62,045 nucleotides of DNA from Bacteroidota bacterium. Lineage in GTDB: Bacteria > Bacteroidota > Ignavibacteria > UBA10030 > UBA8401. Below, in pieces: positions 1-7,423 of this stretch. Each line of letters begins with the position of its first letter. Position 1 is the stretch's first letter. The translations under genes were made by a program, and so were the position numbers. The DNA lies in contig WBUG01000011.1 of NCBI GenBank assembly GCA_008933835.1, positions 1 through 62,045 of the forward strand. The letters are read 5' to 3'. Below the pieces are notes generated by a model that ran no database searches, was not told the DNA's origin, and saw only the letters and a list, made by a program, of their open reading frames with translations.

Positions 1-74
1 CCCTTCCCCCACCGGGCAACTTTTCCTCCTTTTCTCCATCTTATAGGAGAGAAGGGGGAGCCGTCCGGCCTACC

Positions 75-623
75 ATGACCGACATCGCATCCGATACGAT
101 CCTGGCAGAACAGTACCGCGCGGGGGACCGCACGGCCCTGGCGGAGCTGTACCGGCGTCACCGGCCGGGACTCTTCCGGTTCTGTCTGCGTCTGCTGCGG
201 GACCGCGACTCCGCCGAGGACGCGGTGCAGAGCACGTTCCTGAAGCTGCAGGCGGGAAGTGCGCCGCCGGTGCGCAGCGGTTCCGTGAAGAGCTGGATGT
301 ACGCCGTCGCGAGGAACGAATCGTTCGGCGAACTGCGGCGGAGAAGGAGCGAACCGCTGGACGAGGAGACGGTCTGGAACGGTCCGCCACCCGATGAAGC
401 GCTGGCGGCGAAGGACCGGAACGCGGCGGTGATGGCGGCGCTGGACGCCCTCTATCCATCGTTCCGGGAGGTGATCGTGCTGCGCGAGTTCGAGCAGCTG
501 TCGTACGACGAGATCGCCGCGGTGACCGGAACGACGGTGCCGTCCGTGAAGTCCCGGTTGTTCAAAGCGCGGAAGGCGATGGCCGGAGCGCTCACGTCAT
601 TGATATCGGAGGAACGACGATGA
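75..623 (+). CDS. ECF-family RNA polymerase sigma factor
   Basis: Directs RNA polymerase to a small regulon in response to an envelope or other signal. The 182-residue protein has the two-domain ECF layout: a sigma-2 region at about residues 14-80 (acidic DSAEDAVQ helix followed by FLKLQ) and a sigma-4 helix-turn-helix at about 125-175 (LSYDEIAAVTG, then SVKSRLFKARKAM). There is no sigma-3 or region 1.1, as usual for ECF factors. The ATG at 75 lies 3' of a purine-rich GGAGAGAAGGGGGAG tract. Its stop overlaps the anti-sigma start by 4 bases (ATGA), so the two are very likely translationally coupled. The regulon is not visible here; the downstream TonB-domain gene may be one target. Confidence 0.93.
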   Translation: MTDIASDTILAEQYRAGDRTALAELYRRHRPGLFRFCLRLLRDRDSAEDAVQSTFLKLQAGSAPPVRSGSVKSWMYAVARNESFGELRRRRSEPLDEETVWNGPPPDEALAAKDRNAAVMAALDALYPSFREVIVLREFEQLSYDEIAAVTGTTVPSVKSRLFKARKAMAGALTSLISEERR

Positions 624-1003
624 AGCAGTATGAACATCCAGAAGAATCCATCAGCGCGTACATCGACGGCGAACTGCCGGAAGAGGAGACGCGGAACCTC
701 TTCCGCCATCTCGGCACCTGCGGAGAATGCCGCGGTACGCTGTCGTCCCTGCTCCGGCTGCGGAGTTCGCTGCTTGCCGCCGAGAGGGAGGAGCGGAGTT
801 CCGTCGTCCGCCGGCTGAGCCTGTCCTACCCCGCGGCCGCTGCGGCGGCCGTTCTCATCGTCGCCGCCACGATGGCGGTCGCATCGCTCACCGGCGGCTC
901 CGCAGCGTCGCCGCCGGTGCGCACCGCGTACACCGCCGCTCAGCCCCTTCCCGCCGTCTATGTCATCGAACCGCACACGCCGGAATCGTACCGTACCCAA
1001 TAA
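620..1003 (+). CDS. zinc-finger anti-sigma factor (zf-HC2), membrane anchored
   Basis: Predicted to hold the preceding ECF sigma factor inactive at the inner membrane. The N-terminal 40 residues form a zinc-binding anti-sigma domain with the HxxxCxxC signature (H30, C34, C37) after the typical ISAYIDGELPEEE helix. One transmembrane helix, rich in Ala and Val, spans about residues 73-92. The extracytoplasmic tail is only about 35 residues, so signal detection by a partner protein is more likely than direct binding by a large sensor domain. The start overlaps the sigma stop (ATGA). At 127 aa it is short but typical for the family. Confidence 0.88.
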   Translation: MKQYEHPEESISAYIDGELPEEETRNLFRHLGTCGECRGTLSSLLRLRSSLLAAEREERSSVVRRLSLSYPAAAAAAVLIVAATMAVASLTGGSAASPPVRTAYTAAQPLPAVYVIEPHTPESYRTQ

Positions 1004-1016
1004 TCACGAGGTCACT

Positions 1017-1661
1017 ATGAAACGTACCGCATCCATCTTCACCGCTCTCCTGCTGTTGTTCACCCTTCTTCCGGCCGCCGGCGATTCGCCCGGCACCGTC
1101 ATCGGCACGGTCATCGACGTCGAGACCCGCGCTCCGATCGCCTCGGCCACAGTGTCGCTCATGGGTACCGGGTTCACGGCGAAGAGCGGCCGTGACGGAC
1201 AGTTCCGCATCGACGGAATTCCCGAAGGGTTCTACCAGGTCAAAGCCGAGGCCGCGTCGTACGAGCCGCATGTCATGAACAATCTGTACATCGGAGGAGG
1301 GAGCGGGAAAGTGACCGCCTTCTTCACACTCGCGTCGGCGGAACGGACGAAGGAGGCTGGAGAAGTGGACGTACAGCCCTCGCCCATCCAGCCGTTCATC
1401 GCACCGAAGTATCCGGAAGAGGCCCGTAAGAAAGGGATCGAAGGGACGGTGTTCGTAAAGATGCTCGTTTCGGAGAAGGGGGAGGTGAAGAACGCGCAGG
1501 TGATCCAGACGGACGCCGAAGTGCTGAACCAGGCGAGCATCGAAGCGGCGATGAAGTGGCGCTTCACGCCGGGGGGAAAGAACGGCAAGCCGGTGTCGAC
1601 ATGGATCGTCCTTCCGTTCAAGTTCAAGCTCAATCCGGACGATGTGAAGCCGAAGAACTGA
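1017..1661 (+). CDS. secreted protein with carboxypeptidase-regulatory-like domain and TonB C-terminal domain
   Basis: A 214-residue exported protein. The start at 1017 (MKRTASIF) gives a clean signal peptide (residues 1-21), whereas upstream in-frame codons overlap the anti-sigma gene. Residues 24-110 resemble the carboxypeptidase-regulatory-like beta-sandwich (GTVIGTVIDVETRAPI, then a GxFRIDGIPEGFY strand pair). Residues 125-207 are a TonB C-terminal domain (PKYPEEARKKGIEG, later AMKWRFTPG). It lacks the cytoplasmic helix and Pro-rich spacer of classical TonB, so it probably does not transduce proton-motive force alone. It sits 13 bases after the anti-sigma gene in the same operon, so it may be a regulon member or signal partner. 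The exact role is unknown. Confidence 0.82.
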   Translation: MKRTASIFTALLLLFTLLPAAGDSPGTVIGTVIDVETRAPIASATVSLMGTGFTAKSGRDGQFRIDGIPEGFYQVKAEAASYEPHVMNNLYIGGGSGKVTAFFTLASAERTKEAGEVDVQPSPIQPFIAPKYPEEARKKGIEGTVFVKMLVSEKGEVKNAQVIQTDAEVLNQASIEAAMKWRFTPGGKNGKPVSTWIVLPFKFKLNPDDVKPKN

Positions 1662-1675
1662 CCGTGCACCGCTTG

Positions 1676-1713
1676 ACAACGAAACAGGACGCCGCGGCGT
1701 CCTGTTTCGTTGT
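1676..1713. terminator. 38-bp perfect palindrome, bidirectional intrinsic terminator
   Basis: Two 19-base arms with no mismatch (ACGAAACAGGACGCCG core in the left arm) meet at a CG-rich centre, with short T and A tracts inside the outer arms. It lies between the convergent TonB-domain gene (ends 1661) and the minus-strand ATPase gene (ends 1734), the expected place for a shared terminator. Confidence 0.8.
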
Positions 1714-1733
1714 ACGGTCCGGAGACAGGAGCG

Positions 1734-3428
1734 TCAGCCGATGACCCGTAGATACTCTTCCAGCGAGATCACCCCCGCCATCAGCTTCTTCGCGGCGTCG
1801 AACCGGAGCGATTCGAAACCGCGCCGCGCCGCCGTCTCGCGCAGGACGACCGGCGAGGCCTGTTTGTAGATGAGGTCGCGCAGTTCTTCGTCCACCATGA
1901 GCACTTCGTGGATGGCGATCCGGCCGAGGTGGCCGTCCCCGCCGCAGTACTCGCATCCCTTTCCCTTGAAGAGCGTGACCGCATCCCCCAGCTGGCTCAG
2001 TCCGGCCGCGTGGAGCTGGTGTTCGGTCGGTTTGTAGGGGGTCTTGCAGAACTTGCAGACCCGCCGCGCGAGCTGCTGGAACACGATGCCGTTGATGATG
2101 GGGGCGAGCCACGACGGGGGGATGTCGAAACTGACGAGGCGGGGGATGACCGACATGGCGTCGCTCGCCAGCACGGTGCTGATGACCATGTTGCCGGTGA
2201 GGGTCGCTTCGGCGGCGGCCCGTCCGGCGGCCGGTTCGTTGATGCTGCCGACGAAGATGACGTCCGGATGCTGGCGGAGCACCGCGCGCATCGACGTGGG
2301 ATAGTCCATCTTCTGTTCGGGGTCGATCTCGACCTGACTGGCGAAGTTGAGACGGAACTCGACCGGGTTCTCGATGGTCATGATGCTCTTCTGCGCGTCG
2401 CGCAGACCGGCCAGCAGGGCGTACGCGGTGGTGCTAACGCCGGAGCCGGAGGGACCGGCGATCATCATCAGGCCGCGCGGGCGGTTGATGAGGGAGCGGA
2501 CGCGCGCCAGGTTCTCGCCCGAAAAGCCGAGCTCCTGCATGTCCATGATCCCCTGTCCCTTCCGCACGATACGGATGGCGTACCGTTCGCCTTCGAGGGT
2601 GGGGAGGGTGTTGACGCGGAAGTCGAACTGGAACGGACCGATGTTCTGCGAGTAGCGGCCGTCCTGCGCCTTCTTCTTGTCGAAGAGCTTCAGGCTGCCG
2701 CGCGTACGGAGCACGTTGCAGACGGTCTCGATCATCTCGCGGGGGAACGAGGCGTAGTGGACGAGCACGCCGTCCACGCTGAAGCGCACGCGAAGTTCCG
2801 ATTCCATCGGTTCGAGGTAGATGTCCGTGGCGCCCATCTTGATGCCGCGCACCACGAGCTCGTCCACGATGATGTCGATGTTGGGCATCTTGCCGGAGTG
2901 GAAGATCTCGTAGACCTTCTCCTTCGGCTTGCTCTTCAGGTCGATGGTCTCGAGGGGGAACTTGGAGGGGAGTGTCTGGTACTCCGCCAGTTTCTTGTCC
3001 AGTCCCATCGTGAGCACGGAGAGCATCGCGGAGCGGGGGACGACGACCGGAACGATGAAGGCCTTGGTCTCGTTCCGCATCGCTTCGACGGCGTCCTTGT
3101 ACGGCGGAGCGGTGAAGGCGACGGTGAGTTCGATGCCGCTGCGGATGATGGGGAGGGCGTTGAAGCGTTTGAGGAACGAATCCTTCATCTGCTTGTCCGA
3201 GAACGAGACCATCGACTCGGTCAGGCGGAGGAGCGGCACGTTGCATTCCTCCGCGATGGCGGCGGCCACCGCCTCTTCGTCCACGCCGAGCGTATCCACG
3301 AGCAGGTCGGTGCTCGGTTTCGCGTCCGGGGCGGACATGCCGCGCTGGAACTTCTCGATGCGCGTCTTGTCCAGATGCCCCTTCGTCATCAGCAGACGGA
3401 CGAGGCGGATGTCTTCATCTTTGATCAT
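1734..3428 (-). CDS. PilB/GspE/MshE-like secretion ATPase homologue with degenerate catalytic site
   Basis: Full-length homologue (564 aa) of type IV pilus / type II secretion motor ATPases: N-terminal GspE_N-like domain (1-155), linker domain (about 180-290), RecA-like ATPase domain (about 295-564), and a retained Cys4 zinc site (C458, C461, C492, C495). Nearly every catalytic hallmark is altered. Walker A reads GPSGSGV-ST with Val331 in place of Lys. The Asp-box EDP is ENP (354). The Walker B Glu is Ser395 (VGSINE instead of VGEIRD). The His-box STLHTNDA is STVLASDA with Leu420. The N-domain arginine pair is RFSVDG instead of RFRxDG. ATP hydrolysis is therefore unlikely. No pilin, PilC, PilT or PilM-Q gene is nearby. 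It follows the zinc-ribbon gene by 3 bases, so a scaffold or regulatory role downstream of the receiver is a reasonable inference. Confidence 0.88.
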   Translation of the reverse strand: MIKDEDIRLVRLLMTKGHLDKTRIEKFQRGMSAPDAKPSTDLLVDTLGVDEEAVAAAIAEECNVPLLRLTESMVSFSDKQMKDSFLKRFNALPIIRSGIELTVAFTAPPYKDAVEAMRNETKAFIVPVVVPRSAMLSVLTMGLDKKLAEYQTLPSKFPLETIDLKSKPKEKVYEIFHSGKMPNIDIIVDELVVRGIKMGATDIYLEPMESELRVRFSVDGVLVHYASFPREMIETVCNVLRTRGSLKLFDKKKAQDGRYSQNIGPFQFDFRVNTLPTLEGERYAIRIVRKGQGIMDMQELGFSGENLARVRSLINRPRGLMMIAGPSGSGVSTTAYALLAGLRDAQKSIMTIENPVEFRLNFASQVEIDPEQKMDYPTSMRAVLRQHPDVIFVGSINEPAAGRAAAEATLTGNMVISTVLASDAMSVIPRLVSFDIPPSWLAPIINGIVFQQLARRVCKFCKTPYKPTEHQLHAAGLSQLGDAVTLFKGKGCEYCGGDGHLGRIAIHEVLMVDEELRDLIYKQASPVVLRETAARRGFESLRFDAAKKLMAGVISLEEYLRVIG

Positions 3429-3431
3429 GGG

Positions 3432-3665
3432 TCATCCGAAGAGTTTGTCGATGTCGGTCTGGGTCACCGATGCATTGCTCTCTCCGGCGACGGAGCGCCG
3501 GTTGATGTCGAGCAGCACCCCGAGTTCGTGGTCGGAGAAGTGGCCGGGAGGGGCGAGGAGGGTGGAATGGTCCGGCAGCGGCGCGGCGGTGCCGAACTTG
3601 GCGCCGCAACCGGCGCAGTAGCGGGCGCCGTCCGGGCTTTCCTGGGAACAGGCGGGACACTTCAT
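3432..3665 (-). CDS. small zinc-ribbon protein with FliM-like CheY-binding tail
   Basis: A 77-residue protein starting at the ATG read from 3665, overlapping the receiver gene's stop by 4 bases (ATGA). Residues 3-20 form a zinc ribbon with two CxxC knuckles (C3, C6, C17, C20; CPAC and CAGC). A flexible acidic middle follows, and the last 11 residues are VTQTDIDKLFG. This tail closely matches the N-terminal CheY-binding peptide of FliM (LSQAEIDALL in E. coli), conserving the polar-Gln-x-acidic-Ile-Asp-x-Leu-hydrophobic pattern. A CheY-like receiver is encoded immediately upstream and a pseudo-ATPase immediately downstream, so I infer an adaptor that docks phospho-receiver to the ATPase. I know of no named family for it. 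Confidence 0.8.
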   Translation of the reverse strand: MKCPACSQESPDGARYCAGCGAKFGTAAPLPDHSTLLAPPGHFSDHELGVLLDINRRSVAGESNASVTQTDIDKLFG

Positions 3666-4051
3666 GGCGTCAGGCCCTCCACGTTGAGGAACTTCTGGAT
3701 GATCTCGACCACTTTCGCCTGCGTGTACGGTTTCACCAGATAGAAGCTCGCCCCGCGCTCTTTCGCCTCCTTCACCACTTCGATGGAGGTGACGGCGGAG
3801 AGCATCACCACCACCGCATCGGGGCGGAGTTCGCGCATGCGGCTGAGCGCTTCGAGGCCGTTCATTTTCGGCATCAGGTTGTCGAGGAACACGATGGAAG
3901 GGTTCGTCTTCTGGAACTGTTCGACCCCTTCCTCGCCGTTGGAGGCCATCACGACCGTGCCGATGCCCAGTTTCTTGAGCGTCACGGCGAAGAGGGCGCG
4001 GATGTGCTCGGAATCGTCGACGATGAGGACCGTTACATCTTCCTTTTTCAT
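3662..4051 (-). CDS. CheY-like single-domain response regulator
   Basis: A 129-residue receiver with no output domain. The acidic pocket D12-D13, phospho-acceptor D57 (FLDNLMPKMNG) and Lys in LVKPYT are all present, so it should be phosphorylatable. The start at 4051 (MKKEDVTVL) leaves a leader of about 70 bases after the predicted promoter; the longer in-frame extension is not receiver-like. No histidine kinase is adjacent. It is first in a three-gene operon with the zinc-ribbon/FliM-tail protein and the degenerate PilB-like ATPase, which suggests its output is protein-protein contact and not DNA binding. Confidence 0.92.
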   Translation of the reverse strand: MKKEDVTVLIVDDSEHIRALFAVTLKKLGIGTVVMASNGEEGVEQFQKTNPSIVFLDNLMPKMNGLEALSRMRELRPDAVVVMLSAVTSIEVVKEAKERGASFYLVKPYTQAKVVEIIQKFLNVEGLTP

Positions 4052-4127
4052 GGGGATATTCCGTCGTTCTGCGGTGGCGGTGGTCCGGACCCGGAGGGGT
4101 TCGGGGGATTGTCGTCGTGTCGTTATA

Positions 4128-4156
4128 ATAGTAGAAAGAAATCGTCCGGAATGCAA
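4128..4156 (-). promoter_or_regulatory. predicted sigma-70 promoter of the receiver/zinc-ribbon/pseudo-ATPase operon
   Basis: On the minus strand TTGCAT (4156-4151) is followed after 17 bases by TACTAT (4133-4128), giving a start near 4121 and a leader of about 70 bases. The spacing and hexamers match the other promoters seen in this window. Confidence 0.5.
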
Positions 4157-4218
4157 CCGGTCCGCCGATGCCGAGGGCGTTCCTTGAAACTCTCCGATAT
4201 TTTACGCATTTTGCAGTA

Positions 4219-4246
4219 GGGACGTCACTCGCGTCCCATTTTTTTC
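4219..4246 (+). terminator. terminator-like hairpin directly before hisB (possible attenuator)
   Basis: GGGACG (4219-4224), a 7-base loop and CGTCCC (4232-4237) are followed by ATTTTTTTC. The T tract is on the plus strand and ends two bases before the hisB ATG at 4249. No plus-strand gene lies upstream, so it is either an attenuator for the his operon or stops stray transcripts. A 22-codon open frame (4151-4219, starting MQPVRRC) ends exactly at the hairpin but contains no His codon. Confidence 0.55.
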
Positions 4247-4248
4247 TT

Positions 4249-4833
4249 ATGCGCACATCCACCGTCAAACGAACAACGAAAGAGACCGACATCTCGGTCA
4301 CCGTCGCCATCGACGGCACAGGCCGTTCCACCGCGTCGACCGGCATCGGATTCCTCGACCATATGCTGGACCTGACCGCCAAGCACGGCCAGTTCGATAT
4401 CACCGTTTCGTGCCGCGGGGACCTGCATGTGGACGACCACCATACCACCGAGGATGTCGGCATCGCGCTCGGACGGGCGTTCGCCCAGGCCCTCGGTGAG
4501 AAGAAGGGGATCGCGCGGTACGGCGCGGCGTACGTTCCGATGGACGAAGCGCTCGCGCGCTGCGTGGTGGACCTGAGCGGACGTTCCGCGCTGGTGTTCC
4601 GGGCGGAGTTCAACCGGAAGAAGGTGGGGGACCTCTCCACCGAGATGGTGGAGCACTTCTTCCAGTCCGTCGCCGACAACCTGAAGGCCAACGTGCACCT
4701 GGAAGTGCTCTACGGACGGAACACCCATCATAAGATCGAGGCGCTGTTCAAGGCGTTCGCCCGCGCGATGCGCCAGGCGTGCGCCGCCGACCCCGGCGTG
4801 AAAGGTGTCCTCTCCACCAAGGGGACCCTGTGA
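4249..4833 (+). CDS. hisB: imidazoleglycerol-phosphate dehydratase
   Basis: Catalyses dehydration of imidazole glycerol phosphate in histidine biosynthesis. At 194 aa it is the monofunctional IGPD, without the phosphatase domain of enteric HisB. The manganese-binding signatures are present: DHMLDLTAKH, VDDHHTTED and, near the C-terminus, THHKIEALFKAFARAM. The start at 4249 (MRTSTVKRTTKETD) matches the family's N-terminus; an in-frame ATG at 4168 would add 27 non-conserved residues reading through the leader hairpin. It opens the cluster hisB-hisH-hisA-hisF-hisI. hisG, hisD, hisC and hisE are not in this window. Confidence 0.96.
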   Translation: MRTSTVKRTTKETDISVTVAIDGTGRSTASTGIGFLDHMLDLTAKHGQFDITVSCRGDLHVDDHHTTEDVGIALGRAFAQALGEKKGIARYGAAYVPMDEALARCVVDLSGRSALVFRAEFNRKKVGDLSTEMVEHFFQSVADNLKANVHLEVLYGRNTHHKIEALFKAFARAMRQACAADPGVKGVLSTKGTL

Positions 4834-4855
4834 CCGGGGGAAGGACGCCGCGTCC

Positions 4856-5455
4856 ATGATCGGCATCGTCGACTACCATCTGAACAATCTCCGCTCGGTG
4901 CAGAAGGCGTTCGAGAAGGCGGGGGCGCCGTCGTTCATCTCGGACGACCCCGACCGTCTGCGCGCGGCGGAACGGCTCGTGCTCCCCGGCGTCGGCGCGT
5001 TCGGCAGCGCGATGAAGAACCTCGAGGAGCTCGGACTCCGTTCCGTGCTCGACGGTCACGTCCGCGCCGGCCGTCCGCTGCTCGGCATCTGCCTCGGCAT
5101 GCAGCTCCTCTTCACGCGCAGCAGCGAACACGGCGAGCATGCGGGACTGGACTACATCGCCGGTGACGTGACGGCGTTCCCCACGTCGGTGAAAGTGCCG
5201 CACATGGGATGGAACCAGGTGGAATGGACCGCGCCGACGGCGATGGCGGAGGGGGTCCCGGCCGGGAGCTTCGTGTACTTCGTGCATTCGTACGTCGTCC
5301 GGCCCCGCGGCGCCGAGACGGTGGCGGTGACCGAGTACGCCGGACGGTTCACCTCCGTCGTGCAGCGGGGGAACATCGTCGGCATCCAGTTCCATCCGGA
5401 GAAGAGCCAGGCGGCCGGACTGCGCCTGCTGAAGAACTTTGCCGCGCTGGCGTGA
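4856..5455 (+). CDS. hisH: imidazole glycerol phosphate synthase, glutamine amidotransferase subunit
   Basis: Class I glutaminase that supplies ammonia to HisF. The 199-residue protein has the nucleophile elbow GICLGMQ (C79) and the His-Glu pair in FHPEKS (H180, E182), so the catalytic triad is complete. The start at 4856 (MIGIVDYHLNN) follows a GGGGGAAGGA ribosome-binding site. It lies 22 bases after hisB and 22 before hisA; its partner hisF is the next gene but one, the common bacterial order. Confidence 0.96.
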   Translation: MIGIVDYHLNNLRSVQKAFEKAGAPSFISDDPDRLRAAERLVLPGVGAFGSAMKNLEELGLRSVLDGHVRAGRPLLGICLGMQLLFTRSSEHGEHAGLDYIAGDVTAFPTSVKVPHMGWNQVEWTAPTAMAEGVPAGSFVYFVHSYVVRPRGAETVAVTEYAGRFTSVVQRGNIVGIQFHPEKSQAAGLRLLKNFAALA

Positions 5456-5477
5456 CCGCCGCGCGAAGGACGACACC

Positions 5478-6242
5478 ATGATCCTCATCCTCCCCGCCAT
5501 CGACATCAAGGACGGTCGCTGCGTCCGGCTCGTGCAGGGCGCACCCGGCACCGAGACCATCTACTCCGACGATCCGGTGCGGATGGCCGTGCTCTGGCGC
5601 GGCGAGAACGCGAAGACGCTGCATGTGGTGGACCTTGACGGCGCGTTCGAAGGGCGGATGAAGAACCTTGATACGCTCCGCCGGATGATCCAGGCCGTCG
5701 ATATTCCGGTGCAGATCGGCGGGGGGATCCGGACGTACGACCAGGTGAAACAGCTGCTCGAGCTCGGACTGTACCGCGTCGTCATCGGCACCGCGGCCAT
5801 CGACGACCCCGACCTGGTGGCGCGCTGCGTCAAGGACTTCGGCGCCCGCAAGATCGTGGTGGGCATCGATGCCAAGAACGGCGTGGTGATGACGAAGGGA
5901 TGGCAGGAGAACACGGGCATCGAAGCGGTGTCACTGGCGCTCAACATGAAGGCGCTCGGCGTCTGCCGCATCGTCTATACGGACATCACGCGCGACGGCA
6001 TGCTCACCGGTCCGAACTTCGAGGCGACGAAGCACATCGCGCAGAAGAGCGGGCTCCGGATCACCGCCTCCGGCGGCGTCGCAGGGTACGAGGACCTCGT
6101 CCGCCTGCAGGAGCTCGAACCGTTCGGCGTCGATTCGGTCATCATCGGCAAGGCGCTGTACGAGAACCGCTTCTCCTGCCAGGCGCTCTGGCGGGCGAAC
6201 GAACGGGAACTCGACGACCTCGGTCCCACCCGGCGCATCTGA
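5478..6242 (+). CDS. hisA: phosphoribosylformimino-5-aminoimidazole carboxamide ribotide isomerase
   Basis: ProFAR isomerase, a (beta/alpha)8 barrel of 254 aa that opens the ribose ring by Amadori rearrangement. The two catalytic aspartates are in place: D9 in LPAIDIKDG and D131 in VVGIDAKNG. The phosphate-binding QIGGGIR and ASGGVAGY turns are both present. The start at 5478 follows GAAGGA by 8 bases. It lies between hisH and hisF; its resemblance to HisF reflects their shared half-barrel ancestry. Confidence 0.95.
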   Translation: MILILPAIDIKDGRCVRLVQGAPGTETIYSDDPVRMAVLWRGENAKTLHVVDLDGAFEGRMKNLDTLRRMIQAVDIPVQIGGGIRTYDQVKQLLELGLYRVVIGTAAIDDPDLVARCVKDFGARKIVVGIDAKNGVVMTKGWQENTGIEAVSLALNMKALGVCRIVYTDITRDGMLTGPNFEATKHIAQKSGLRITASGGVAGYEDLVRLQELEPFGVDSVIIGKALYENRFSCQALWRANERELDDLGPTRRI

Positions 6243-6249
6243 CGGCCTC

Positions 6250-7026
6250 ATGCTCGCGAAGCGCATCATACCGTGTCTGGACGTGGACCGCGGCCGCGTG
6301 GTCAAAGGGACGAACTTCGTCGGACTCGTGGACGCGGGGGACCCGGTGGAGCAGGCGGCCTTCTACGATGCCGAAGGGGCGGACGAGCTCATCTTCCTCG
6401 ACATCACCGCCTCCTCCGACGGACGCGACACGATGCTGGACGTCGTCCGCCGCACCGCCGAAACGGTCTCCATCCCGTTCACCATCGGCGGAGGCATCCG
6501 CACCACGGACGACATGCGCACGATGCTGCGCAGCGGCGCGGACAAGGTGAGCATCAACTCCGCCGCGGTGAAGGAGCCGGAGCTCATCACGCGCGGCGCG
6601 GAGCGGTTCGGCACGCAGTGCATCGTGGTCGCCATCGACGCGAAACGAACGGGGCCGGGACGGTGGACGGTCTTCACCCACGGCGGTCGCACCGCCACGC
6701 CGCTGGACGCGGTGGAGTGGGCGCGGCGCGCGGAATCGCTCGGCGCCGGCGAGATCCTCCTCACCAGCATGGACCGCGACGGCACCAAGGACGGGTACGA
6801 CATCGACCTTCTGAAGGCGGTCTGCTCCTCCGTCTCCGTTCCGGTCATCGCCAGCGGCGGCGCCGGAACGCTCGAGCATCTCTACCGGGCGTTCGCGGAC
6901 GCGGACGCGGACGCCGTGCTGGCGGCCTCCATCTTCCATTTCCGCGAGTACACCATCGCCCAGGCGAAGGAGTATCTCCGGGAACGCACCATCGTCATCC
7001 GCACGCCGGCGGAGACGGCATCGTAG
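6250..7026 (+). CDS. hisF: imidazole glycerol phosphate synthase, cyclase subunit
   Basis: Cyclase half of IGP synthase, using ammonia from HisH to make imidazole glycerol phosphate and AICAR. The 258-residue barrel carries D11 ([15 protein letters not shown]) and D130 (VVAIDAKR), the acid/base pair of the family. Phosphate sites TIGGGIR and ASGGAGT are present. It starts 7 bases after hisA and is followed 7 bases later by hisI. Confidence 0.97.
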   Translation: MLAKRIIPCLDVDRGRVVKGTNFVGLVDAGDPVEQAAFYDAEGADELIFLDITASSDGRDTMLDVVRRTAETVSIPFTIGGGIRTTDDMRTMLRSGADKVSINSAAVKEPELITRGAERFGTQCIVVAIDAKRTGPGRWTVFTHGGRTATPLDAVEWARRAESLGAGEILLTSMDRDGTKDGYDIDLLKAVCSSVSVPVIASGGAGTLEHLYRAFADADADAVLAASIFHFREYTIAQAKEYLRERTIVIRTPAETAS

Positions 7027-7033
7027 GAACCGT

Positions 7034-7423
7034 ATGACGCTTCTCGACACCGTACAGTACGACGCGAACGGCCTCATCCCCGCCATCGCGCAGGACCATG
7101 ACACCGGCGACGTGCTGATGATGGCATGGATGAACCGCGAAAGCCTTGAAGAGACCGTGCGGACCGGACGCGCCGTGTACTGGAGCCGCTCCCGGAAGCG
7201 GCTGTGGCGCAAGGGGGAGGAATCGGGCAACGTGCAGCTCGTGAAGTCGGTCCATCTGGACTGCGACAGCGACGTGCTGCTGCTGAAGGTCGACCAGGTG
7301 GGGGGAGCGGCGTGTCACACCGGACACCGGAGCTGTTTCTACCGCCGGGTGACCGACGGCGGGAACGGCTTCACGGAATCGAACGACATCGTCTTCGACC
7401 CGGCGGCCGTCTACAAGAAATGA
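7034..7423 (+). CDS. hisI: phosphoribosyl-AMP cyclohydrolase
   Basis: Opens the adenine ring of phosphoribosyl-AMP, the third step of the histidine pathway. The 129-residue protein is the cyclohydrolase domain only, without the HisE pyrophosphohydrolase fused in many bacteria. Metal-binding motifs DCDSD and CHTGHRSC are intact, as is the [17 protein letters not shown] substrate loop. Its stop overlaps the next gene's start (ATGA at 7420-7423), tying the his cluster to the following non-his genes. Confidence 0.96.
   Translation: MTLLDTVQYDANGLIPAIAQDHDTGDVLMMAWMNRESLEETVRTGRAVYWSRSRKRLWRKGEESGNVQLVKSVHLDCDSDVLLLKVDQVGGAACHTGHRSCFYRRVTDGGNGFTESNDIVFDPAAVYKK

Noticed and set aside
1-74. Promoter for the ECF sigma factor
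   Set aside because: A TATAGG-like element is present but no acceptable -35 or ECF-type motif can be placed, and the region is cut by the window edge.
1908-3743. Plus-strand open frame of 611 codons opposite the PilB-like gene
   Set aside because: No motif and it overlaps three minus-strand genes with clear domains and tight operon spacing.
4151-4219. His-operon leader peptide
   Set aside because: The 22-codon frame contains no His codon, so classical histidine attenuation by ribosome stalling is not supported. The hairpin itself is kept as a finding.
4168-4248. N-terminal extension of HisB from ATG 4168
   Set aside because: The 27 extra residues read through the leader hairpin and do not match HisB N-termini, whereas the start at 4249 does.
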